The position numbers and the translations under genes were made by a program. A DNA stretch of 64,000 nucleotides from Allohahella sp002354735 (lineage in GTDB: Bacteria; Pseudomonadota; Gammaproteobacteria; Pseudomonadales; Oleiphilaceae), in the NCBI RefSeq assembly GCF_047946665.1, contig NZ_CP172312.1, positions 4,402,001 through 4,466,000 of the forward strand, written 5' to 3'. Below the pieces are notes generated by a model. It was not told the DNA's origin and searched no databases. It saw only the letters and a list, made by a program, of their open reading frames with translations. Shown piece after piece: positions 8,879 to 18,809 of the stretch (position 1 is the first letter of the stretch; the number at the start of each line of letters is the position of its first letter).

Positions 8879-9910
8879 TTGGAAAAGCGTTATTTTACCG
8901 CGGCTGTTGTGGTTGCTGCTTTACAGTTTGGTCTCTCTGGCTGCAGCGGAAGTGAAGATGACGAAACGGCGGGTGAGAACAACCGTAACTCCCGATTTGC
9001 GACCTCAAACAGACTCGGCCACGACAGCCCTTCGGCACTTCAGATCAGAGCTTACAAGCCGGGTGTGTTGAACGAGGACAAATTGCCGCAGGTCACTTCA
9101 GAAACACTGCGTATTCTCGATTTTCTTCGCCGGCGCATGAGTAACGAACTCTCCCGCATCTCGCCTGCGGACCCTGCGCAGCTTGCCCACAGTCGGAACC
9201 TGGCTGCGGAGCTCGACCTCTCTCATCAGCTCTGTGCTCGTGGCGGACAGGCGCGAGCAACTCTTCTGGCCGGACCCCGTTTCAACTACGGCGACGGTCA
9301 AATCTTGCTTGGGGCAGGCGCACGGCAGCGCACAGAAATGAATTATTGTGTAGGTCCGCTGAGCGAGTCGTATCTTCAGGTCGGCAGCTTTACAGCCGAA
9401 GTCATCAGTGGTCTGATCGGTCAATCGTTGGAATTCGTCAGTGAAAGCGGTCAGATAACACTGATGTACGATCGGTATGGCAGTCTGAACAGTTCTCGTA
9501 CCGGCAGTTATCAGCAGGGTGACATCCGGTATACTTTGCACTCGCCCCTGAAACTGGCGCTTTCGGGTCAGTCGTACCTGGAAATGCCACTCGACAGCCG
9601 CCGGCTGGAATTCGGTCTGTACGATTTCACTCTTGCGCTCGAGAAGCAGCCAGCGAACTATGAGCAGGAAGATGGTCAGCTGAACAGCCCGGCCCCCTTC
9701 AGGATAGGGCTGGGCAGTTTGGGTGAGGACTATAGCATCGAGCTATCTTCCCCGCTGATGTACAACTCGTCAGTGGAGAGTTTCTGGTCGGGCACGATCC
9801 TGCTGCGAGATGGGAGTTCGACCCTCAAGCTGGAAATTTACGACGGCTACACCGAATATCATTTCGACGCTGCGAGTGACGGCAGCTTTGAAACGGTGCA
9901 GGTGCTCTGA
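8879..9910 (+). CDS. lipoprotein of unknown function (TTG start)
   Basis: A 343-residue predicted lipoprotein. The open frame begins at 8783, but the signal sequence begins at the TTG at 8879, preceded by GGGAAGG with about seven bases spacing. It reads LEKRYFTAAVVVAALQFGL and ends in the lipobox LSGC. The mature protein has an acidic, Asn-rich start, a short helical part, and a long beta-rich C-terminal half with alternating polar/hydrophobic strands, consistent with a jelly-roll or sandwich domain. No family is recognised. It converges on the acyltransferase gene with a 3-base gap. Confidence 0.7.
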   Translation: MEKRYFTAAVVVAALQFGLSGCSGSEDDETAGENNRNSRFATSNRLGHDSPSALQIRAYKPGVLNEDKLPQVTSETLRILDFLRRRMSNELSRISPADPAQLAHSRNLAAELDLSHQLCARGGQARATLLAGPRFNYGDGQILLGAGARQRTEMNYCVGPLSESYLQVGSFTAEVISGLIGQSLEFVSESGQITLMYDRYGSLNSSRTGSYQQGDIRYTLHSPLKLALSGQSYLEMPLDSRRLEFGLYDFTLALEKQPANYEQEDGQLNSPAPFRIGLGSLGEDYSIELSSPLMYNSSVESFWSGTILLRDGSSTLKLEIYDGYTEYHFDAASDGSFETVQVL

Positions 9911-9913
9911 GGT

Positions 9914-12019
9914 TCATCGCATATGCTGGACGGAGGACGTGCGAAAGGCTTCAGGGAAGTTGTTGGCAATGACCCTGCGGATCACGGGCGCGAACTTCTT
10001 GATGACCAGTCTGGAGCCATATTGACTCAGGTGATGACTATCTGAATAAACGGGATGTCTGCGATCGACAACCGTCACGCAGCGACCTTGCTGGCACAGC
10101 GCACCGAACGGATTGAGGAAGGTGAAGCTCTGGCTTTTCGAAGCGAAGGCTTCGAGGGACTTGTTGAACTGCCGCTCCCGTTTCAGTCTCCCGTCTTCGA
10201 TTGGCGTGGTAAAGAGCGTGTCCGGCTTCGCCATGGTGCGGCTGAGTGCTGGCCGGGTCAGCTGATCCATGATATCGACCTGCGCGGTGCCAGGCACATT
10301 GCCAATCACGATGAGCTCCGCGTCCCCAAGCATGGACTTGAGCTCCAGTAGACCCTCTCGCACATCTGTCAGATCAATCTGTCGACCCGCCTTCTCACCC
10401 TCGGCAGTCAGGCGGTCGGCGAAGGCAATCTGGAAAAGCCAGAATTGCGAAAGTATCACCACAGGCGTCTTGCCCGCCTGCTTTGCCTGTTCGACGTAAT
10501 CAAGAGCCTCCCTCAGGCCGCCAGGACAGGCACGGTCCCAGTCCATTCCTGCGCTCTTGCGGGTGAACCCTGGCAGATGCAGGCAACTGTCGTTTGCCGC
10601 TGCATACAGGCTGAGTCCCGCTGGCTCCGCGATGATTTCCTGAAGACCATTAATGTAGTGCCTGGCATGGCTGTCCCCCATGATAATGATGTCAGGGATA
10701 TTCTCGAGGCTGACTACCTGTCCCGAGTTGGCGAAGCCCGCGCCACCAGTGAAGGCCTTCGGAAATGCGCTGCCGTAGGCCACGTATTCGCTGCCGATCG
10801 AGGTGTCGATCCGCCAGGACCAGCCCTTGCTGAGACTCATGCTGAGACCCGCAACGCCGAGTGCGGCCAGACCTGCAAGTGGCAGTAGGCGTAGGCGACG
10901 GTGCAGCCCGCCCGCCTGTGCTTTGTCGTCGTACGTCCCGAACCCAAAACGCCAGGGTGTTTCGACGAATTTGTGTAGTAGCCATCCCAGCACAATCGAC
11001 GCCAGTCCGAGCACGATGACTGCGAACATTGAGAGTTCCGCATGCGCCTGAACATATTTGGTGAATACGATGAGTGGCCAATGCACCAGATACAGTGAGT
11101 AGCTGATCAGCCCAAACCAAAGCGCGAAAGGGTTGGTGAGCACCTGGCGGCCTCGTGCCTCTCCGCCGGCATAGATAATCATGGCCGCAGCTATGCAGGG
11201 CACGACTCCGAAGAACGAGGGGAACAGCATCCATTCGCGATAGCGGTAAAAGCAGGCTGCCAATGCTGCCAGACCAAGCCAGAAAATTGCATCGACCACG
11301 ATCTGCTGGCGGACCCTGATGTTTATCGCCCAGACGAGTCCGGCACCGATGGCGAACTCGAAAATCCGGAAAGGCAGCAGAAAGAAAATCGTATTCTTGC
11401 CATCGGTGAAGGGTTCGAGGCGGGTAAACATCGCATCGATGAGCGCCGTCTGGCCATCTGAAAACACGACATTCAGGTAGAGACTGAATGCTGTCAGCAG
11501 GGCGAGCAGCGCCGGCATCCAGCGCATCAGTCCCGCCTTGAAGCAGAGAAGCATGGTCACAGGCCACAGCAGGTAAAATTGCTCTTCGATGCTCAGACTC
11601 CAGGTATGTAAGAGTGGTTTGAGCTGGGCCGCAAAGTCGAAGTAGCCGCCTTCGGTGAAAAAATAGATGTTAGACAAACTGAGCAGCGCAGACACCACAG
11701 AGGCGCCATAGCGCTCCAGGTGCATCGGTGAGAGCAGCAGTACAGCGCCGAGCGTAGTGAAGGCCAGTACCGTCAGGAAGGCTGGTGCGAGCCGCCAGAG
11801 CCGGCGGATGTAGAAGCGTTTGAAGTCAAGACGGTTCGAGCTTTCGATCTCACGCTTGATGAGCGCGGTGATGAGAAAGCCACTGATGACAAAAAAAACG
11901 TCGACGCCCACGAAGCCGCCCCGAATCCAACTCAGGTCGAGGTGGAACAGCAGCACGCTCAGGACAGCGACAGCGCGAAGGCCATCAATATGAGGCATGT
12001 ATTTAAGGTGCTGCGACAT
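9914..12019 (-). CDS. acyltransferase-3 / SGNH fusion, O-acetyltransferase
   Basis: Integral-membrane O-acyltransferase of the OafA/YrhL type, 701 residues. The N-terminal acyltransferase-3 domain (about 1-380) has the signature PHIDGLRAVAVL and the following RGGFVGVDVFFVISGF, with about ten hydrophobic helices. One further helix leads to a periplasmic SGNH domain (about 440-690), which carries IIMGDSHARHY (nucleophile Ser) and a C-terminal DSHHLSQYGS motif holding the catalytic Asp/His. Members acetylate lipopolysaccharide, exopolysaccharide or peptidoglycan. No glycosyltransferase cluster is nearby, so the acceptor is unknown. The gene is monocistronic. Confidence 0.88.
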   Translation of the reverse strand: MSQHLKYMPHIDGLRAVAVLSVLLFHLDLSWIRGGFVGVDVFFVISGFLITALIKREIESSNRLDFKRFYIRRLWRLAPAFLTVLAFTTLGAVLLLSPMHLERYGASVVSALLSLSNIYFFTEGGYFDFAAQLKPLLHTWSLSIEEQFYLLWPVTMLLCFKAGLMRWMPALLALLTAFSLYLNVVFSDGQTALIDAMFTRLEPFTDGKNTIFFLLPFRIFEFAIGAGLVWAINIRVRQQIVVDAIFWLGLAALAACFYRYREWMLFPSFFGVVPCIAAAMIIYAGGEARGRQVLTNPFALWFGLISYSLYLVHWPLIVFTKYVQAHAELSMFAVIVLGLASIVLGWLLHKFVETPWRFGFGTYDDKAQAGGLHRRLRLLPLAGLAALGVAGLSMSLSKGWSWRIDTSIGSEYVAYGSAFPKAFTGGAGFANSGQVVSLENIPDIIIMGDSHARHYINGLQEIIAEPAGLSLYAAANDSCLHLPGFTRKSAGMDWDRACPGGLREALDYVEQAKQAGKTPVVILSQFWLFQIAFADRLTAEGEKAGRQIDLTDVREGLLELKSMLGDAELIVIGNVPGTAQVDIMDQLTRPALSRTMAKPDTLFTTPIEDGRLKRERQFNKSLEAFASKSQSFTFLNPFGALCQQGRCVTVVDRRHPVYSDSHHLSQYGSRLVIKKFAPVIRRVIANNFPEAFRTSSVQHMR

Positions 12020-12199
12020 GGTAGATCTGGGTCTATCCGAAAATGGTCGAGAAACAATTCCTCGGGGGACGTGAACTATAAAGTTTCGTAATGTTCTAAA
12101 CCATCGCCTGCTGCTCGTTTTGACAACCCTTTAACATAAGTGTCATCAAATCCGGCCATATCGCATCGATTCGAGCTGATTTGGGCTTGGCAGCCTAGA

Positions 12200-13651
12200 T
12201 CATCGAAAAATCTGGTGCGCCCAGGTAGTCAGTCCTGAGGTCACGCTACCGAATGCGTCACCTACGACGATGTCCACACCGGGATAGTGAGTACGTATCC
12301 ACGACTCGACGACCGGCGAGCGGGCTGAACCCCCGGTGACATACACCACGTCTGGCCTCACACCGGCTTGTGCTTCGGCTTCTTTCATCAGCGAGATGAA
12401 GAGCTTGAGCTCCTTTTCGATGGCATCACGTAGTTGATCACGGGAGATATCGATACCTAGATCCATCTCCACATAGTCCAGTGAAACGTCTACCCGCGCC
12501 TGGTCCGTCAGCGCAATCTTGGCCATTTCTGCGCTGCGGCTCAGTCGATGGCTCAGACGTTCTCCTTGCAAAGTGATAAGACGAGAGAACTTCTGCTTGT
12601 CGACCGCCGCCCTTAGAAAGCTATGCAGGCTCGCAGCCTCCTGTCGTGACGCGAACTCGGCCTGTAAATTGACGTCATTGACGGCTATGGGTTTCCAGAA
12701 CAGTGAGTTTGGCAGGGGCAGGCCGCTTCGTTGAGATGTGCCCCGACCAAATAAGGGCATGAGACGCTCGAATGCCAGCTTGATGTCCAAATCAATCCCA
12801 CCGACACGATTACCTGCATAACCGAGCACTGAACTCAACCTGTCGCTGCGCCCCCTGAAAGTTGGGCCAATTTCGACCATCGAGCAGTCCGTGGTGCCGC
12901 CACCAATATCAAGCACCAGAACTATGGTGTCCTGCTGTAGCTGCCGCTCATAGTCGAGCGAAGCCGCTACAGGTTCCATCAGGAACTCGATTTGCTCGAA
13001 TCCAGCCGAAATAGCTGCCCGCTCCATCAGATTGAGCGCTTGCGCGTTACCATCCGCTTTGTTGCCGTGGAAATTAACCGGGCGGCCCAGGACGATGCTG
13101 GTGATCTGATCATCAGCTTCACCTTCACCTTCGGCTGTGGTCTTGATATGGGAAAGCATGCGCGTGACGATTTCGGAGAAAAGCTCGAGCTGTGGCGTCT
13201 CCAGATCCGCGCCGAGGAATGATTTCGGTGACTTCATGAAGTAGCCGCTCAGCGGATCTTCAGCATGGCGCTCGATGGCAGCTTCACCAAAAAAGATTTC
13301 GCTATCGGCATATAGCGCCGACCGTATGGTTTCTGACTCACTTTTCCTCTGGGCACGCTCTTCCAGCTCGCGGCGCATGAGACCTCGTTCGATGTTCTCG
13401 ATTTCGGCAGCGGTGAGCTCGCGCACGCTGCCAGCTTCCCTGGACTGCTGTCGGTTCAGTGCGGTGGCTCTACTGACTCTCAGGGCAAGCTCGTCTTCGT
13501 CTATGCGCCCGACTGCTACGTGCGTGCGCGAGGTATAGATAGCTGAGGGGAGGCGAGTGCTGCCATTTTCGAGCGGCACCAGTAGAGGGGCATCGTTTTC
13601 CCACTTGCCGATGGAGCAATTCGAAGTGCCAAAATCTATGCCTGCGTACAT
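12200..13651 (-). CDS. yegD: Hsp70-family chaperone-like protein YegD
   Basis: Cytoplasmic Hsp70-like ATPase lacking the full substrate-binding domain, 483 residues, agreeing closely with E. coli YegD over its length. The N-terminal phosphate-1 loop is GIDFGTSNCSIG. The family block FMKSPKSFLGA follows, then the second phosphate loop DIGGGTTDCSM, the adenosine-motif region YVTGGSARSP, and the terminal DAFGSVTSGLTTWA. The open frame reaches 13828, but the upstream 59 residues are not family-like and ATG 13651 begins the conserved MYAGIDFGT. Its function is poorly defined in any organism. Confidence 0.9.
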   Translation of the reverse strand: MYAGIDFGTSNCSIGKWENDAPLLVPLENGSTRLPSAIYTSRTHVAVGRIDEDELALRVSRATALNRQQSREAGSVRELTAAEIENIERGLMRRELEERAQRKSESETIRSALYADSEIFFGEAAIERHAEDPLSGYFMKSPKSFLGADLETPQLELFSEIVTRMLSHIKTTAEGEGEADDQITSIVLGRPVNFHGNKADGNAQALNLMERAAISAGFEQIEFLMEPVAASLDYERQLQQDTIVLVLDIGGGTTDCSMVEIGPTFRGRSDRLSSVLGYAGNRVGGIDLDIKLAFERLMPLFGRGTSQRSGLPLPNSLFWKPIAVNDVNLQAEFASRQEAASLHSFLRAAVDKQKFSRLITLQGERLSHRLSRSAEMAKIALTDQARVDVSLDYVEMDLGIDISRDQLRDAIEKELKLFISLMKEAEAQAGVRPDVVYVTGGSARSPVVESWIRTHYPGVDIVVGDAFGSVTSGLTTWAHQIFR

Positions 13652-14106
13652 GACGGTGGGGGATCTCCTGCTGGTTGGACGACTACTGAACCGCGCAGGA
13701 TACCAAATATCGCGGGGCAGGGTCGGCTGAGCTGAGTGGCGGGTGCGCTCGCCTCGAGGGAATTTGGCCCCGCCCTTGTTACAGCGCAGCATTCCTCCTA
13801 TAGTCCAGATAATGAAAATTGTCGGCACATCATAGCCCTATCAATCAAAGCCCAGTTCTCATCTGATCGATGCTGGCTGGATGCACATACAAAGATGTAC
13901 AGAACAGGAAGCTGAATTGCGACGCCCTCGACCAGCCACCAGAAACCCTGATAGCAAAGCCGGTAGCGTACGTTATCCGTTCTTTCCAGACCCGCCGTCA
14001 CCCCTTTAACTCTGATTGTTTAGGCAGAGCGTCCGGAAATCGCTCTGAGAAGCTATAATCTGGCTCAATTGATCATCATCGGGTCGCGAAACGGACAGGA
14101 AATCGA
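13652..14106. other. divergent intergenic region between yegD and mrpA
   Basis: About 455 bases between two outward-facing genes. No convincing reading frame or RNA is seen. A perfect TATAAT lies at 14054-14059, some 48 bases before the mrpA start, but no -35 hexamer of normal quality sits 16-18 bases upstream. mrpA has AGGA about eight bases before its ATG. Promoters for both yegD and mrp must lie here. Confidence 0.5.
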
Positions 14107-16938
14107 ATGAAGCTCCTTTTTATCGCCTTGCTACCCTGGCTGGGGGCACTGGTGCCACTGTTTGGCGAGCGCTTTGGGCGCACGACATGCGCCTGGATGA
14201 CTGCGGTCGCCCCTGGCATTGCGCTGGCCGTGACGCTGTGGGTTCTGCCGACGGTTTTCGCTGGTGAATTGGTTCAGACAAGCTATCAATGGGTGCCTCA
14301 GCTCGGGCTGAGCTTTGCCTTCAGACTCGATGGGCTTGCGCTGCTGTTTGCAATCCTGATTCTCGGTATCGGCCTGCTTGTCATCCTCTACGCGCGTTAC
14401 TACTTGTCGGAAAAGGATTCGCTAGGACGATTTTTCAGCATGCTGATGCTGTTCATGGGCGCCATGCTCGGTATCGTGCTGTCCGACAACCTCATACAGT
14501 TGTGGATGTTCTGGGAGCTCACGAGCATCAGTTCATTCCTGCTGATCAGCTTCTGGTGGCAGCGATCCTCAAGCCGAAAAGGCGCACGGATGGCGCTCAC
14601 AGTCACCGGTGCAGGTGGGCTGGCCTTGCTGGCAGGACTGTTGCTTATTGGCGAGATGGTCGGCAGCTACAGTCTTCAGGTGGTGCTGGACAGCGGTAAT
14701 CTGCTTCGTGAACATGAATGGTATTCGGCAGCGCTGGTGCTGGTACTGCTCGGCGCATTCACCAAATCAGCTCAATTTCCCTTCCATTTCTGGCTCCCGC
14801 ACGCCATGGCAGCGCCGACGCCGGTTAGCGCCTATCTTCATTCCGCGACAATGGTGAAGGCCGGTATATTCCTGCTGGCGAGGTTCTTCCCGGTGCTTTC
14901 CGGCACCGAACTCTGGGTTGTCCTGGTGAGCGGAGCTGGTTTGTGCACCCTGCTGCTCGGTGCGTATTTTGCCCTCTTCAAGCATGATCTGAAGGGCTTG
15001 CTGGCATATTCCACCATCAGCCACCTGGGTCTTATCGTACTGCTGTTCGGGCTCAGTACCCAGCTCGCCGCTGTGGCCGCAGTGTTCCACATCATCAATC
15101 ACGCAACCTTCAAGGCCTCATTGTTCATGGCCGTCGGCATCGTCGATCATGAAACCGGCACACGCGACATGCGCAAGATCAACGGTATGCTCAAGTACAT
15201 GCCGTATACCGCGGTGCTCGCCATGGTGGCGGCGTCGGCCATGGCTGGGGTGCCATTGCTGAACGGCTTTCTCTCGAAGGAAATGTTTTTCGCAGAGACG
15301 CTGGCGCAGGATCTGTTCGGTGCCTTCTCCTGGGTCATTCCCGTACTCGCAACGGTGGCGGCCATATTCTCGGTCGCCTATTCACTTCGATTCATTCACG
15401 ATGTGTTCTTCAACGGCGAGCCGATTGATCTCCCCAAGACGCCGCACGAACCCCCACGGTATATGCGGGTGCCGATAGAGATCCTGGTGGCCATCTGTCT
15501 GGCGGTCGGCGTCTTTCCGGATCTTGCCGTATACGACCTTCTGCGTTCTGCTTCAAGTTCGGTATTAGGTACCGAGGTGCCTCAGTTCAGTCTGGCCGTC
15601 TGGCATGGCTTCAATCTGCCTCTGCTCATGAGCGCCGTGGCATTGCTTGGCGGCCTGGCAGTATATGCCTCACGCGCTCAACTGTTCCGCTTTCAGGCGC
15701 GCTTCCGGGAGCCTGATGCCAATCTGGTGGTCGAGCGGGAAATCCAGCGTTTTGTCAGACTATGTCAGCGCCTGACGCTGGGCCTCGAAAACGGTTCGTT
15801 GCAGCGGTACCTCGGGCTGCTCTTCCTGGCTACGCTTATCATGATGGGCTCTGTGCTGATCAATCTGGTGCCGCTAGCCGGCAGCCGCGAAATGCTGCCT
15901 CTTGACGGCGTCGCAATTACTGCCGCAGTACTCCTGGCTGCCTCGACCCTGCTGACGGTGCTGTGGCACAACCAGCGGCTGGTTGCGTTGCTGATGCTGT
16001 CGGTCGTGGGGCTGATTGTCTCCATCGTTTTCGCCCGCTTCTCTGCGCCGGATCTGGCAATGACACAGTTAGCGGTCGAAGTTGTCACCATCATTCTGCT
16101 GATCCTTGCGCTATTTTTCCTGCCGCAGGAGATGCCTCGTGAATCAACCCAATCGCGGGTGTTGCGGGATATCGTGCTGGCCGTGCTGAGTGGAACAATG
16201 ATCGGTGGCGTCTGCTACGCGCTCATGACCCGGCCGCTAACAAGCATTGCGGATTTCTTTCTTGCCGAGAGCAAGCCAGGCGGCGGTGGAACCAACGTGG
16301 TCAATGTCATACTGGTAGATTTCAGAGGCTTCGATACCATGGGTGAGATTACCGTGCTGGGTATAGCGGCTCTTGGTATCTACAAGTTGCTCATGCACGC
16401 GAAGCTGTTTCTGCCCACCCGCGACGCCTTTGGTCGGGCTTGGGCGAAGGATAAGCATCCTCCATTACTCGCCACAGTGGCGCAGAGTCTGTTGCCACTG
16501 GCGCTGCTGGTATCCGTATTCATATTCCTGCGAGGGCATAATCTCCCGGGCGGTGGATTCATAGCGGGATTGATCACCTCTGTCGCAATCATCCTGCAGT
16601 ACCTCGCGCATGGCGTAGAGTGGATCAAGGGGCGGTTGAAGCTTAATTATCAGACGCTGATTGCCTGCGGCCTGCTAATTGCCACGTTGACCGGGATGGG
16701 CAGCTGGCTCTTCGGAAAGCCCTTCCTGACATCCTGGTTTGACTATTTCGAGTGGCCATTGGTCGGCGAGTTCGAACTGGCCAGTGCAATTGCCTTTGAT
16801 CTCGGCGTTTACCTTACGGTGGTGGGTGCTACGGTGTTGATACTGGCGAACCTGGGTAAGTTCAGCACGCCGTTTCGTGATGCAGCACCAGACCAGATCG
16901 ATGATCGTCACTCGACGCTGAAAAAGGAGATGCGGTAG
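14107..16938 (+). CDS. mrpA: Mrp/Pha-type cation/proton antiporter subunit A (fused A+B)
   Basis: Largest subunit of the multisubunit monovalent cation/H+ antiporter in the inner membrane, 943 residues. The N-terminal NuoL-like part has many helices, the glutamate in FWELTSISSFLLISFWW, and the proton-path block HFWLPHAMAAPTPVSAYLH followed by a lysine-bearing helix. The last 140 residues form an MrpB domain (HNLPGGGFIAGLITS), so A and B are fused, as in group 2 (PhaAB) operons. The start has AGGA upstream. It is the first gene of a six-gene operon whose order A-C-D-E-F-G matches known systems that confer Na+ or K+ tolerance and pH homeostasis. Confidence 0.93.
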   Translation: MKLLFIALLPWLGALVPLFGERFGRTTCAWMTAVAPGIALAVTLWVLPTVFAGELVQTSYQWVPQLGLSFAFRLDGLALLFAILILGIGLLVILYARYYLSEKDSLGRFFSMLMLFMGAMLGIVLSDNLIQLWMFWELTSISSFLLISFWWQRSSSRKGARMALTVTGAGGLALLAGLLLIGEMVGSYSLQVVLDSGNLLREHEWYSAALVLVLLGAFTKSAQFPFHFWLPHAMAAPTPVSAYLHSATMVKAGIFLLARFFPVLSGTELWVVLVSGAGLCTLLLGAYFALFKHDLKGLLAYSTISHLGLIVLLFGLSTQLAAVAAVFHIINHATFKASLFMAVGIVDHETGTRDMRKINGMLKYMPYTAVLAMVAASAMAGVPLLNGFLSKEMFFAETLAQDLFGAFSWVIPVLATVAAIFSVAYSLRFIHDVFFNGEPIDLPKTPHEPPRYMRVPIEILVAICLAVGVFPDLAVYDLLRSASSSVLGTEVPQFSLAVWHGFNLPLLMSAVALLGGLAVYASRAQLFRFQARFREPDANLVVEREIQRFVRLCQRLTLGLENGSLQRYLGLLFLATLIMMGSVLINLVPLAGSREMLPLDGVAITAAVLLAASTLLTVLWHNQRLVALLMLSVVGLIVSIVFARFSAPDLAMTQLAVEVVTIILLILALFFLPQEMPRESTQSRVLRDIVLAVLSGTMIGGVCYALMTRPLTSIADFFLAESKPGGGGTNVVNVILVDFRGFDTMGEITVLGIAALGIYKLLMHAKLFLPTRDAFGRAWAKDKHPPLLATVAQSLLPLALLVSVFIFLRGHNLPGGGFIAGLITSVAIILQYLAHGVEWIKGRLKLNYQTLIACGLLIATLTGMGSWLFGKPFLTSWFDYFEWPLVGEFELASAIAFDLGVYLTVVGATVLILANLGKFSTPFRDAAPDQIDDRHSTLKKEMR

Positions 16939-17283
16939 ATGGAAGCGTTGTATGCATTCTGTGTGGGCCTGCTTACAGCCTGCGGTGTTTTCCTCGTGCT
17001 TCGGAGTCGGACCTTCCCTGTCGTGATGGGGCTGACTTTGCTGGCATATGCGGTCAACCTCTTCCTGTTCGCGTCTGGTCGCCTGGTAGAAGGTGGGGTG
17101 CCAGTAGTGGGTCAATCAGCTATCTATGCTGATCCGCTGCCCCAGGCGCTGGTGTTGACGGCCATAGTGATCGGCTTTGCCATGACCGCCTTTGTGGTCA
17201 TCCTTGCGTTGCGGGCGAGGGCCGACCTGGGGAATGACCACGTCGATGGCCGTGAAGAGCAGAGCCATGGGGAGCCGAACTGA
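16939..17283 (+). CDS. mrpC: antiporter subunit C
   Basis: A 114-residue NuoK-like membrane subunit with three hydrophobic helices and the conserved LTLLAYAVNLFLFASG and DPLPQALVLTAIVIGFA segments. The start follows the mrpA stop directly, with AAGGAG nine bases upstream inside mrpA. Its stop overlaps the mrpD start by one base. Confidence 0.92.
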   Translation: MEALYAFCVGLLTACGVFLVLRSRTFPVVMGLTLLAYAVNLFLFASGRLVEGGVPVVGQSAIYADPLPQALVLTAIVIGFAMTAFVVILALRARADLGNDHVDGREEQSHGEPN

Positions 17284-18809
17284 TGCAACATGGGGCAATA
17301 TTACCCATTCTGATTCCGCTCATCGTCGGCATACTCCTGATCTTGCCCGCGATGCACAAGTCGGTCTGGCGTCAGCGCTGCGCTTCCCTGATCGCGTCGG
17401 CATCGGTGCTGATGATATCGATCTGGCTTCTGATTCAGGCATCAACCGGCGAGATTACCATTTATGCGCTAGGCGATTGGCAGCCGCCCTACGGCATCAT
17501 CCTGGTGCTCGACCGGCTCAGTGCGCTGATGCTTGTATTGACCAGTCTCCTGGGCTTTTCTGCGATTCTCTATGCCTGCCATAGCGATGATACGACCGGC
17601 AGTTTCTTCCACGTGCTCATGCAGTTCCAGCTGATGGGACTCAACGGCGCCTTCCTCACTGGAGACCTGTTCAACCTTTTCGTGTTCTTCGAAATACTGC
17701 TTATCGCTTCATACGCATTGGTTATTCATGGCGGTGGGAAACAGAAGACAAGGGCCAATGTGCACTATGTCATTCTAAACCTCGTTGGCTCCAGTCTGTT
17801 CCTCTTCGCACTCGGTATTCTCTATGGCACGCTCGGCACCCTGAACATGGCCGATATGGCCAGCAAGGTGGCGACAGTGCCCGCTGAGGATCAATCCCTG
17901 GTAGAGGCGGGTGCATTGTTATTGCTGGTGGTCTTTGGCCTGAAGGCTGCCGCTTTTCCATTATATTTCTGGCTGCCTCGCACTTACGCAGCTGCGGTTG
18001 CCCCGGTAGCAGCCCTTTTCGCCATCATGACCAAAGTGGGCATCTATTCGATGCTACGGGTCTTCACCTTGGTATTCGGTGAAGATGCAGGTGCGCTCAG
18101 CAACCTGGCAATTTTCTGGCTGTGGCCGGCTGCGGTGATTACGATATTTGCGGGCGCAGTCGGCGTCATGGCGGCGCAGGATATGCGTACACAAATTGCG
18201 TATCTGGTAGTGGTTTCCATCGGCACCTTGCTTGGCGCCATGGCGCTGAACTCCGAAGACGCAACGGCCGCACTGCTGTATTACCTGATCCATACCACCA
18301 TGGTAAGTGCAGGGCTCTTCCTGCTTGTCGACCTCATTGCCAGACAGCGGGGGCAGGCGGGTGATCGTATCGTCGGAACCCATCCGCTGGCGCAGCCGCT
18401 ACTGCTCGGGGGCATGTTTTTCCTCGGCGCGATAGCCATCGTCGGCATGCCACCTTTCTCAGGATTCATCGGCAAGGCGTTGCTGCTAAAGGCGACAATG
18501 GGCGTTACTGACAAGCTGTGGCTCTGGCCGCCGCTGCTGCTATCGAGTCTGATGGTACTGATCGCTCTGTCCAGAACCGGGACCACCGTATTCTGGCGAG
18601 TAAGCAAAGGCGCCACCAAGGCGGAGCCGGCGGCACCAGGCAAGGTGGTGGCTACGCTCTTACTGCTATCAGCGGCCCCGCTCCTAGCCATTTTTGGCGG
18701 GTCGGTCGCGGAATATACTGCAGCCACTGCAGCGCAGCTGCACGCACCGGGGGACCTCGTTCGACAAATCCTGCCAGGTGTTTCTGCGGCAGGAGGTGTT
18801 CGGCCATGA
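17283..18809 (+). CDS. mrpD: antiporter subunit D
   Basis: A 508-residue NuoM/NuoN-like membrane subunit with about 14 helices. Conserved marks include FNLFVFFEILLIASYAL (buried glutamate), FGLKAAAFPLYFWLPRTY (lysine) and GMPPFSGFIGKALLLKA. It is translationally coupled: its ATG overlaps the mrpC stop (TGATG) and its own stop overlaps the mrpE start (ATGA). Confidence 0.92.
   Translation: MQHGAILPILIPLIVGILLILPAMHKSVWRQRCASLIASASVLMISIWLLIQASTGEITIYALGDWQPPYGIILVLDRLSALMLVLTSLLGFSAILYACHSDDTTGSFFHVLMQFQLMGLNGAFLTGDLFNLFVFFEILLIASYALVIHGGGKQKTRANVHYVILNLVGSSLFLFALGILYGTLGTLNMADMASKVATVPAEDQSLVEAGALLLLVVFGLKAAAFPLYFWLPRTYAAAVAPVAALFAIMTKVGIYSMLRVFTLVFGEDAGALSNLAIFWLWPAAVITIFAGAVGVMAAQDMRTQIAYLVVVSIGTLLGAMALNSEDATAALLYYLIHTTMVSAGLFLLVDLIARQRGQAGDRIVGTHPLAQPLLLGGMFFLGAIAIVGMPPFSGFIGKALLLKATMGVTDKLWLWPPLLLSSLMVLIALSRTGTTVFWRVSKGATKAEPAAPGKVVATLLLLSAAPLLAIFGGSVAEYTAATAAQLHAPGDLVRQILPGVSAAGGVRP

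Noticed and set aside
10692..11567. Second minus-strand open frame inside the acyltransferase gene.
   Set aside because: Out-of-frame shadow on the same strand; the acyltransferase frame carries all conserved motifs.
13870..14058. 62-codon frame in the yegD-mrpA intergenic region.
   Set aside because: No ribosome-binding site or recognisable features, and it would cover the region that must hold the promoters.
14031..14059. A sigma-70 promoter for mrpA based on the perfect TATAAT at 14054.
   Set aside because: No acceptable -35 hexamer at 16-18 bases. Kept only as a remark on the intergenic region.
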